Source: Patescibacteria group bacterium
GTDB lineage: Bacteria > Patescibacteriota > Microgenomatia > Levybacterales > UBA12049
Direction: 5' to 3'
NCBI GenBank assembly: GCA_018900295.1
Contig: JAHIGH010000116.1
Span: 1-6,238 of the forward strand
DNA: 6,238 bases
The translations under genes and the position numbers were made by a program. This document shows, piece by piece, positions 1-6,185 of this stretch. The notes beneath the pieces are model-generated. The model was not told where the DNA came from. It was given only the letters and a program-made list of their open reading frames with translations, and searched no databases. The first letter of the stretch is position 1. Every line of letters begins with the position of its first letter.

Positions 1-1
1 A

Positions 2-889
2 GGAAAAGTACGTGATTTTTATATATTATCGGACAAGCGCGTAATTATCACAACCGACCGTCAATCAGCTTTTGATATTATTTTGGGACATATTCCTTTT
101 AAAGGCTCAGTCCTGAATTTACTGGCGGCATTTTGGTTTGAAAAGACCAAAAAAATCGTTCCCAATCATGTTATTTCAATCCCCGACCCGAATGTGACCA
201 TAGCTAAAAATTGTAAACCTATTCCTGTCGAAATGATAATACGGGGATATATCTCAGGAATTACAAATACCTCGATCTGGGGCTCATACGAAAAAGGAGA
301 GCGTACTATTTATGGCTTGAAATTCCCTGAAGGGTTGAAAAAGAATCAGAAACTGCCTCGGCCGGTTATTACTCCGACAACCCATGCAGAAATAGGAGGC
401 CATGATGAAAGATTGACAAGGGAAGAGATAATTTCGCGCGGGATTGTAGATAAAAAATTATATGAAGAAATTGAAAAAGCGACATATGAATTGTTCGATT
501 ATGGAAGCAAGCTTTGCGGGAAACAGGGATTGATATTGGTTGATACAAAGTATGAGTTTGGTCTTGCTGATGGTAAGCTTACTCTTATCGATGAAATCCA
601 TACGCCGGATTCTTCACGGTTTTGGGTAAAAGACACATATGAGTCTCGTTTTGAAAAAGGAGAAGAGCCGGAGAATTACGATAAAGAATTCTTGCGGCTT
701 TGGTATGCGAATAAAGGATATAAAGGCACGGGCGCTCCGCCTGAGATGTCTGAAGAATTGATCGTAGCATTGGCAAATCGCTATATTGATGTTTATGAAA
801 AAATAACCGGTAAAAAATTCCACGTCTATAGCTATCCTATTGAAGAGAGAATTAAAAGAAATATCAAAAAGCTTACTAATCTCTTATGA
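2..889 (+). CDS. purC: SAICAR synthase (phosphoribosylaminoimidazole-succinocarboxamide synthase), 5' partial
   Basis: This enzyme joins CAIR and aspartate, using ATP, to make SAICAR in cytoplasmic de novo purine synthesis. The frame is open from base 2 and its first residues read GKVRDFY, the family's conserved N-terminal nucleotide-binding strand. The true start therefore lies outside the window, probably only 10-20 codons upstream. The TTG at 83 is not the start, because conserved sequence (TTDRQSAFD) precedes it. Visible family motifs are RGYISG near 241, GGHDERLT near 401, and the signature LILVDTKYEFG at 530-562, followed by DEIHTPDSSRFW. The visible 295 residues, with an insert-containing middle, fit the longer (about 300-residue) form of the family. 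The stop codon overlaps the purM start by four bases (ATGA), so the two are co-transcribed and probably translationally coupled. Identification is firm. Confidence 0.96.
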   Translation, partial: GKVRDFYILSDKRVIITTDRQSAFDIILGHIPFKGSVLNLLAAFWFEKTKKIVPNHVISIPDPNVTIAKNCKPIPVEMIIRGYISGITNTSIWGSYEKGERTIYGLKFPEGLKKNQKLPRPVITPTTHAEIGGHDERLTREEIISRGIVDKKLYEEIEKATYELFDYGSKLCGKQGLILVDTKYEFGLADGKLTLIDEIHTPDSSRFWVKDTYESRFEKGEEPENYDKEFLRLWYANKGYKGTGAPPEMSEELIVALANRYIDVYEKITGKKFHVYSYPIEERIKRNIKKLTNLL

Positions 890-1995
890 AAAAACAGAAA
901 ATAACATACTCTCAATCAGGCGTCAGTTATGCTTCTATGGATCCTATTAAAAGACTTGCGCAAAAAGCCTCTAAAGAAACTGCTGTTTATTTAGTAAAAT
1001 CAGGATTTAAGGAAATAGAAGAAACAAAAGGGGAATCTGCATATGTCTGGAAGCAAGGTTCTGTGTACATGGCGTCTGTTATCGAAGGCTTGGGCACCAA
1101 AAATTTAGTAGCGGATGATATGCGTATCAGAACCGGAAAAACTTATTACGACACCATCGGACACGATACAATTGCCGCAATAATAAATGATCTGGCAACT
1201 GTTGGCGCAAAACCGTTGGTTATTCATGCATACTGGGCTGTTGGGGACAGTAAATGGTTTGATGATAATGAACGTATGGAGGATTTGGTGAAAGGCTGGA
1301 AAAGCGGATGTGATCTGGCGGAAATCAGCTGGGGAGGCGGAGAAACCCCGACCTTAAATGGAATTATCAACCCGAATACTATTGATTTAGGTGGTAGTGC
1401 TGTTGGTATCATTAATAATGAGAAGCGTTTATTAACTGATAAAAAATTGCGATCAGGCGATAGTATCCTCATGTTAAAAAGTAATGGTATTAATGCTAAT
1501 GGTATTTCTTTGGCCCGTGCTGTTGCCAGGCAATTACCGCAAGGATACGCAACCAGGCTGCAGGATGGTACATTCTACGGCGACGCTCTTCTCACAAAAA
1601 CAAATATTTATGCCAGGCTTGTCCGGGACTTATTAGATAATGGTATCGATATCCATTATATTTCCAATATCACCGGCCATGGGCTTCGGAAAGTTATGCG
1701 CGCCAGGCAGGAATTTTCTTATGTTTTAGAAAAAATATTCGAGCCTCAAGAACTCTTTTGTTTCATCCAAAAACACACAGGCCTCTCTGAGAAAGAAATG
1801 TACGAGACTTATAATATGGGCATGGATTACGCGATCTATTTACCACGAGAGGATGTAGAAAAAGCTCAGGCAATCGTCAAGCAAAACGGCTTTGAAAGCA
1901 TTGATGCAGGGTACATAATGGCCGGAAAACGTCAAGTAATCATCAAGCAAAAGAATATTAACCTCGAAGGAGAATCACTGCGACTCAAAGCTTAA
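886..1995 (+). CDS. purM: Phosphoribosylformylglycinamidine cyclo-ligase (AIR synthase), divergent
   Basis: PurM closes FGAM to AIR with ATP, just upstream of the PurC step in purine synthesis. The 369-residue protein has the two-domain AIR synthase layout. The N-terminal half carries GLGTK near residue 69, YDTIGHDTI (88-96), NDLATVGAKP, and GGGET (150-154). The C-terminal half carries a SNGINANGISLAR segment (canonical form SSGxHSNGYSLxR), ITGHG (262-266) and YNMGMDY (309-315). Several positions depart from the usual pattern: EGLGTK for DGVGTK, ETPTLNG for ETAEMPG, and ITGHG where ITGGG is normal. It is thus a divergent branch, and a PurM-like paralogue with altered chemistry cannot be excluded, but its overlap with purC argues strongly for a purine role. 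The ATG at 886 overlaps the purC stop; no Shine-Dalgarno is visible, so translation probably depends on coupling. Confidence 0.9.
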   Translation: MKKQKITYSQSGVSYASMDPIKRLAQKASKETAVYLVKSGFKEIEETKGESAYVWKQGSVYMASVIEGLGTKNLVADDMRIRTGKTYYDTIGHDTIAAIINDLATVGAKPLVIHAYWAVGDSKWFDDNERMEDLVKGWKSGCDLAEISWGGGETPTLNGIINPNTIDLGGSAVGIINNEKRLLTDKKLRSGDSILMLKSNGINANGISLARAVARQLPQGYATRLQDGTFYGDALLTKTNIYARLVRDLLDNGIDIHYISNITGHGLRKVMRARQEFSYVLEKIFEPQELFCFIQKHTGLSEKEMYETYNMGMDYAIYLPREDVEKAQAIVKQNGFESIDAGYIMAGKRQVIIKQKNINLEGESLRLKA

Positions 1996-2039
1996 CCACT
2001 TAAATAAAGATATCTAACACTAGTAATATATAGTACGTA

Positions 2040-2113
2040 TGAGTTAAGTATTGTTTTCATGTATTGACAACTATATCAAAACTTTGTTAGCCTTATTATA
2101 GTCCCTTAACTCA
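2040..2113. repeat. 9-bp perfect inverted repeat flanking the TTGACA box
   Basis: TGAGTTAAG (2040-2048) is exactly complementary to CTTAACTCA (2105-2113), with 56 bases between. The arms bracket the putative -35 box. Either they are operator half-sites or the match is chance in AT-rich DNA. The right arm is shared with the hairpin at 2108-2135, so the two RNA structures could not form together. Confidence 0.4.
2064..2099 (+). promoter_or_regulatory. Possible sigma-70-type promoter upstream of the GH130 genes
   Basis: A perfect TTGACA box lies at 2064-2069, about 85 bases before the first GH130 start codon. The -10 partner is unclear. At an 18-base spacing the hexamer is TAGCCT (2088-2093), only a half match. 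The better TATTAT at 2094-2099 sits 24 bases away, too far for a standard promoter. The purM-to-GH130 gap is the longest gene-free stretch before the tRNA, so a new transcript starting here is plausible. The call rests on the -35 box and location only. Confidence 0.35.
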
Positions 2114-2135
2114 CCTAAGGTAATATAGGTAAGTT
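2108..2135 (+). repeat. Stem-loop just upstream of the first GH130 gene
   Basis: AACTCACCTA (2108-2117) pairs with TAGGTAAGTT (2126-2135) at 9 of 10 positions, with one C-A mismatch and an 8-base loop. The right arm runs into TTTTGTT, so on the + strand it resembles a weak terminator for purM transcripts. It also contains AGGTAA twice, nine bases apart (2118-2123 and 2127-2132), which would suit a protein-binding site. It ends 19 bases before the GH130 start codon and might affect initiation. Arm G+C is low, so stability is modest. Confidence 0.4.
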
Positions 2136-2154
2136 TTGTTATGGTATTTATTAA

Positions 2155-4017
2155 ATGGTTAAAATAATTGGTGTTTCTCAAAAAGATGAAGAAGTCCTTC
2201 TTTATTATTCTTATAAAAGAGATAATAACACCTTTTTTAAAACAATCGCCAGTAAAGACGGGTTTTCATTTAAAGAAAAATCTTATTATGTTATTGTAAC
2301 TGACGAAAAAAAGAAAGAAGACAGGAGTTATAATTGGAAAAACGCTAAGTTTGTTAGTCAAAAAAATGGCTACTTTGTCCTTTACAATATAGATTTAAAA
2401 GAAAGGGTAACTCTAAACCCTAAGAAAAGCTTTGAGGGAATAATAAACAATGTCCCTATGGTGGCTTTTTCAGAAGACCTTATCCATTTTTCCACCAGAG
2501 GAAAAATATCAGGAGTTACCGGGCCTCTTGCGATTGTACCGCTCATGAAATTCCGTAATAGGTTTGTTGGCTATTATGGCGAGAAAAATATTCAATTGGC
2601 ATATTCCGGAGACTTTAAAACATGGAAGCCTGAAGAAAAGGAGCTTCTTACACCCAGAAAAGATTTTTTTGATGACACGGACTTGGAGGTTGGAAGTGTT
2701 TTCTCACAACCTACGCATAATTTATTAATTTATTATGTAAAAAAACACATAGGGAAAAATTTGCATTATTCTGTTGGCGCTGCAACTTTCAGTAAAAAAA
2801 ATCCAACAGAATTACTTGCCCGCTCCGACAAGCCGATTTGGGAATTTCCAAGACATCTGCATCCGGGAAAAATCGCGCCTCTCGGCTGCGTGCAATTGAA
2901 AGACCAATTGATTTTGTATTGGCTGCTGGGAGAGAACAATATTTATGCTGTATCCTGTCCAATTCCTTTTAAGACTGATGGGCTGAAAGATAAAGTTTTT
3001 GCAACACTTAAGCGATTTAAAGATAACCCGATTATCAAGCCAAACGCTAATAATTCATGGGAATCAAGGGCTGCATTTAATACGGCTGCTGTCTATGAAG
3101 ACGGAAGGGTGCATTTTGTCTATCGTGCCCTGGGAGATAAGGATTTATCTGTATTCGGTTATGCGACAAGTAAAGACGGAGTGAATATTGATGAAAGGCT
3201 GGATGAGCCGATTTATATACCCAAGGAACCGTTTGAAACCCCCGGACAGCGGGTTATGGCAAGTCTTGCTGATCATTACCTTTCAGGCGGCGGATATGGA
3301 GGAGTAGAGGATCCGCGCATCACCAAAGTTGACGACAAATTTTATATGACCTATGTTGCGTTCGATGGCGCGACGCCTCCGCGGGTTGCGATTACTTCAA
3401 TAAAGGTAGATGATTTTCTCGCGAGAAAATGGGATAAATGGGAAAGGCCAAGGCTTATTTCTGCTCCCGGAATGGTAAATAAAAATGCCGTAATTTTTCC
3501 TGAAAAAGTGAATGGCAAGTATGTCGTATTTCATCGGGTTTTTCCGAATATTTTAGTTGATTTTGTTGATGACTTGGAGTTTAACGATTACCTCAAAGGC
3601 CAGTATGTCATTACGCCCCGTAAGGATCATTGGGACAGTAAGAAAATCGGAGCAGGTGCGCCTCCCATCAAAACAAAAGACGGATGGCTCCTTATTTATC
3701 AATCAGTGGGGCATCAGGATTCCAGCCGGTACAAGATCGGGGCTATGGTTTTGGACATTAATGATCCGACCAAGGTTTTATATCGTAGTAATCAGCCGCT
3801 TATCTCGCCTGATATGCCTTATGAAAATGAAGGGCATAAAGCGGGAGTTGTTTATCCTTGCGGTGCAATCGTGAAAGATGATAATCTTTTTGTTTATTAT
3901 GGCGGAGCTGATACTGTCGTTTGTGCCGCTTCAGAAAATCTGGATAAATTCTTATATCAGTTGAAGCACAGTCAGACACCCAAGCTTCATCCGGTCAAAA
4001 GTCCATTATTTAATTAA
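2155..4017 (+). CDS. GH130 family beta-mannoside phosphorylase/hydrolase with degenerate N-terminal GH130-like domain
   Basis: This 620-residue protein has two halves. Residues 285-620 form a GH130 domain: RFKDNP at its start, VYRAL, a VEDPR motif with Asp386 (the family's general acid), PPRVA with Arg410, FPEKVNGKY then His460-Arg461, APPIKTKDGW, and a final YYGGAD. Residues 1-282 look like a worn copy of the same propeller. The stretch VGAATFSKKNPTELLARS (207-224) lines up with IGAMVLDINDPTKVLYRS of the C-terminal half, but no EDPR motif is present. GH130 enzymes cleave beta-mannosides, many by phosphorolysis to mannose 1-phosphate. Gln516 sits where many members have YHG, so mechanism is uncertain. 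No signal peptide or membrane segment is seen, so a cytoplasmic location is likely. The in-frame TAA directly before ATG 2155 fixes the upstream limit; no Shine-Dalgarno is visible. It probably shares a transcript with the next gene. Family call firm; substrate unknown. Confidence 0.88.
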   Translation: MVKIIGVSQKDEEVLLYYSYKRDNNTFFKTIASKDGFSFKEKSYYVIVTDEKKKEDRSYNWKNAKFVSQKNGYFVLYNIDLKERVTLNPKKSFEGIINNVPMVAFSEDLIHFSTRGKISGVTGPLAIVPLMKFRNRFVGYYGEKNIQLAYSGDFKTWKPEEKELLTPRKDFFDDTDLEVGSVFSQPTHNLLIYYVKKHIGKNLHYSVGAATFSKKNPTELLARSDKPIWEFPRHLHPGKIAPLGCVQLKDQLILYWLLGENNIYAVSCPIPFKTDGLKDKVFATLKRFKDNPIIKPNANNSWESRAAFNTAAVYEDGRVHFVYRALGDKDLSVFGYATSKDGVNIDERLDEPIYIPKEPFETPGQRVMASLADHYLSGGGYGGVEDPRITKVDDKFYMTYVAFDGATPPRVAITSIKVDDFLARKWDKWERPRLISAPGMVNKNAVIFPEKVNGKYVVFHRVFPNILVDFVDDLEFNDYLKGQYVITPRKDHWDSKKIGAGAPPIKTKDGWLLIYQSVGHQDSSRYKIGAMVLDINDPTKVLYRSNQPLISPDMPYENEGHKAGVVYPCGAIVKDDNLFVYYGGADTVVCAASENLDKFLYQLKHSQTPKLHPVKSPLFN

Positions 4018-4020
4018 TAC

Positions 4021-5976
4021 ATGACTCAATTACAGCGCTTTTCCGGAAATCCCATTCTTTCGCCCGATATAAATAATTCATGGGAACACGATGCTGCTTT
4101 CAATGGTTGCGTGGTGCGTCAGGACAATGTGTTTCATATGGTTTATCGCGCGTTGTCCGCGGAGCAAAAGCATGAAGGTATTTCCATGAAGGTATCTTCA
4201 ATTGGATATGCACAAAGTCAAGATGGCACGCATTTTGGACAGCATCAATTGCTTTTTTCCCCGACTGAAGATTGGGAAATTTTCGGATGTGAAGATCCGA
4301 GAATTACATATCTCAACGGAAAATATTATATTTTTTATACCGCTTTGTCTGTTTTTCCTTTTACGGCGTATGGCATAAAATTGGGAGTAGCTATTACACA
4401 AGATTTCAAGGCATTTGAAAAGCATCCCGTTACTACCTTTAATTCAAAAGCGATGGGTCTCTTTCCTGATAAGGTTCAGGGCAAAATGGCTGCATTGCTT
4501 ACTGTGCATACCGATCTTCATCCTGCAAAAATTGCCTTGGCCGTTTTTGATAAGGAAGAAGATATTTGGTCGCCCTATTTTTGGGAAGAGTGGTACGACA
4601 ATCTAAATTCTAATATTATTCATTTACTTCGAGACCTACGCGATCAAGTAGAATTGGGCGCGCCTCCTATTAAAACAAAAGAGGGATGGCTGGTCATTTA
4701 CTCATACATTAAAAATTATCTTTCCAACAATAAAGATTTTGGTATTGAAGCAGTGCTTTTAGACGAAAAAGATCCGAGAAAAATCCTCGGAAGAACGCAA
4801 TATTCCCTCCTTACTCCTCAGGAAGACTATGAATTGAAAGGGGAAGTATCAAATATAGTTTTTCCGTCCGGCGCGTGGTTAACAGATGATACGCTTTCCG
4901 TTTATTACGGAGCGGCAGATACCCGCATCTGTGTGGCCTCGTGTTCTTTAAGTGAACTTCTTAAAAGCATGATTCCGGAAAAAAAATCATTCAACATAAA
5001 TTATAACGAATACGACGGCAAGCTGGTTCGCTTTGAAGGCAATCCGATTCTTACGCCTAAATTAGAATTAGATTGGCAAGCAAGCGGGGTTTTCAATCCG
5101 GCGGCAGTATACGCGGACGAGAAAGTTCACATAGTTTACAGGGCACAATCTCGTGACGGTACATCAACATTTGGATATGCCTCAAGTAAGGATGGATTTC
5201 ACATCGACGAGAATCTCGATTATCCGATTTACGTACCTCGTGAAGATTTTGAAAAAAAGCCTCATCCGCTTGGCAATTCAGGCTGTGAAGACCCGCGCCT
5301 TACCAGGATCGGAAATCGATATTTTGTAACTTATACGGCATACAATGGGGTCTCTTCGCCTCGGGTCGCGCTTAGCTCCATCAGCATTGATGATTTTTTG
5401 AATAAACGCTGGAATTGGGATACGCCAAAACTTATTTCTTTGCCGGGGGTTGATGATAAAGATGCTTGCATAATTGAGGGAAAAACAAAAAATACATATA
5501 TTATGTTCCACCGGATGGGGGATTCGATCTGGATAGAGATCACGGATAATTTGGATTTTGGAGAAAAAAATTATCTTGCGGGAAGCGTACTTGTTTATCC
5601 AAGAGGCGGCAAATGGGATAATGTAAAGTTAGGCATCGCGGGGCCTCCATTCGAGACGAAAGAGGGTTGGGTTCTTCTTTATCATGGAGTATCTCAACCT
5701 GGGAATGTATACAAAGTCGGTGCGCTTCTTTTGGACTTATATACACCGACCAAAGTCCTGGCCAGGACAGATTATCCCATCTTTGAGCCGGAAATGCCTT
5801 ACGAATTAGAGGGACAGGTTCCCAACGTCGTTTTCCCCTGCGGCCAGGTCGTCATAAAAGATTTACTATATGTGTATTACGGTGGAGGAGACAAGGTTGT
5901 CGGAGTTGCGACTGTACCCCTTGAAAATTTACTAAAAAAACTTCTTTCCAACCCCAAAAGCTGCGACCTCAAGTAA
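4021..5976 (+). CDS. Tandem double-domain GH130 family glycosidase/phosphorylase
   Basis: Two complete GH130 domains are fused in one 651-residue chain; a usual single-domain member is about 300-350 residues. Domain A (about 1-318) begins RFSGNP and has GCEDPR with Asp92, APPIKTKEGW and YYGAAD. It lacks the Arg of the PRVA motif (Gly122) and the HR pair (Leu160-Thr161). Domain B (about 334-651) begins RFEGNP and has GCEDPR with Asp424, PRVA with Arg448, His497-Arg498, YHGV with His555, and YYGGGD. It is the most canonical of the four GH130-like domains here and closely resembles the C-terminal domain of the preceding gene. A short linker (about 319-333) joins the domains. No signal peptide is seen. 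The start lies three bases after the preceding stop, with no Shine-Dalgarno, so coupled translation from one operon is likely. Expected activity is intracellular beta-mannoside (possibly oligomannoside) phosphorolysis or hydrolysis. The substrate is not readable from sequence. Confidence 0.88.
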   Translation: MTQLQRFSGNPILSPDINNSWEHDAAFNGCVVRQDNVFHMVYRALSAEQKHEGISMKVSSIGYAQSQDGTHFGQHQLLFSPTEDWEIFGCEDPRITYLNGKYYIFYTALSVFPFTAYGIKLGVAITQDFKAFEKHPVTTFNSKAMGLFPDKVQGKMAALLTVHTDLHPAKIALAVFDKEEDIWSPYFWEEWYDNLNSNIIHLLRDLRDQVELGAPPIKTKEGWLVIYSYIKNYLSNNKDFGIEAVLLDEKDPRKILGRTQYSLLTPQEDYELKGEVSNIVFPSGAWLTDDTLSVYYGAADTRICVASCSLSELLKSMIPEKKSFNINYNEYDGKLVRFEGNPILTPKLELDWQASGVFNPAAVYADEKVHIVYRAQSRDGTSTFGYASSKDGFHIDENLDYPIYVPREDFEKKPHPLGNSGCEDPRLTRIGNRYFVTYTAYNGVSSPRVALSSISIDDFLNKRWNWDTPKLISLPGVDDKDACIIEGKTKNTYIMFHRMGDSIWIEITDNLDFGEKNYLAGSVLVYPRGGKWDNVKLGIAGPPFETKEGWVLLYHGVSQPGNVYKVGALLLDLYTPTKVLARTDYPIFEPEMPYELEGQVPNVVFPCGQVVIKDLLYVYYGGGDKVVGVATVPLENLLKKLLSNPKSCDLK

Positions 5977-6000
5977 ATAGCATTTTCAGCGATATTCTAG

Positions 6001-6006
6001 TACAAT
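6001..6006 (+). promoter_or_regulatory. Possible -10 box for the tRNA gene
   Basis: TACAAT lies 24 bases before the tRNA and matches TATAAT at five of six positions. No convincing -35 hexamer is found 16-18 bases upstream (TAGCAT at 17). The tRNA may instead be transcribed by readthrough from the GH130 gene, whose stop lies 53 bases upstream with no terminator-like hairpin between. Confidence 0.25.
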
Positions 6007-6029
6007 AAAACAACGAAAACAGTCAATAT

Positions 6030-6100
6030 TGCCGGATCATCTAATGGTAGGACGATGGACTCTGAATCCATCCATCTTGGTTCGAATCCAAGTCCGGCAG
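6030..6100 (+). tRNA. tRNA-Gln (anticodon CUG)
   Basis: The full cloverleaf can be drawn. The acceptor stem TGCCGGA (6030-6036) pairs with TCCGGCA (6093-6099), leaving discriminator G at 6100. The anticodon stem ATGGA/TCCAT (6055-6059 and 6067-6071) encloses the seven-base loop CTCTGAA, giving anticodon CTG at 6062-6064. The T arm is CTTGG/CCAAG around TTCGAAT (6076-6092). The D arm (6039-6053) is the weakest, with an A-C mismatch at its first pair and a T-G wobble. A U1-A72 first pair with G73 is the glutaminyl-tRNA pattern known in bacteria and agrees with the anticodon. The 3' CCA is not encoded (CAA follows G73), so a CCA-adding enzyme must complete it. The molecule reads CAG codons. Confidence 0.95.
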
Positions 6101-6124
6101 CAAGGCACAATTCTGCGCCTTGCT
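6099..6124 (+). repeat. 8-bp perfect stem-loop directly abutting the tRNA 3' end
   Basis: AGCAAGGC (6099-6106) pairs perfectly with GCCTTGCT (6117-6124) around a 10-base loop. The left arm includes the last acceptor base and the discriminator base of the tRNA, so it competes slightly with the acceptor stem and may mark the 3' trailer for processing. No T-run follows, which argues against a standard intrinsic terminator. Confidence 0.5.
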
Positions 6125-6157
6125 CCGCAGGAGTAAGAAAATAAGCAGAATTTTGCC
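6104..6157 (+). repeat. 13-bp imperfect inverted repeat with nested hairpin
   Basis: GGCACAATTCTGC (6104-6116) pairs with GCAGAATTTTGCC (6145-6157) at 12 of 13 positions. The 28-base interior holds a small CTCC-gca-GGAG hairpin (6123-6133). This larger structure shares bases with the stem-loop at 6099-6124, so only one can form at a time. Confidence 0.45.
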
Positions 6158-6162
6158 GCAGC

Positions 6163-6182
6163 CAGGTACCGACTGGTACCTG
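6163..6182 (+). repeat. Strong 8-bp stem-loop (CAGGTACC / GGTACCTG), possible transcript end
   Basis: CAGGTACC (6163-6170) and GGTACCTG (6175-6182) are perfect complements around a four-base loop. The stem extends by a further GC pair of bases (6161-6162 with 6184-6185) if A6183 is bulged. It is the most stable-looking hairpin after the tRNA. What follows is AT-rich but has no immediate T-run, so it may be a processing or weak termination site for the tRNA, perhaps together with the GH130 transcript. Confidence 0.5.
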
Positions 6183-6185
6183 AGC

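Noticed and set aside
83..85. TTG at 83 as the purC start codon
   Set aside because: Conserved SAICAR synthase sequence is readable in the same frame back to base 2, so the gene continues beyond the left edge.
1996..2039. Intrinsic terminator right after purM
   Set aside because: No GC-rich hairpin followed by a T-run was found in this stretch; the only hairpin candidate lies farther on at 2108-2135.
2141..2167. Tiny frame starting at ATG 2141 as a leader peptide
   Set aside because: It encodes only eight residues before TAA at 2165, has no Shine-Dalgarno, and has no run of regulatory codons to suggest attenuation.
2999..3874. Short + strand frames inside the first GH130 gene (61 and 105 codons)
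   Set aside because: They overlap strongly conserved GH130 coding sequence in another frame and show no recognisable domain.
5278..5746. Three short minus-strand frames opposite domain B of the double GH130
   Set aside because: They are antisense to conserved domain B sequence, with no recognisable protein features.
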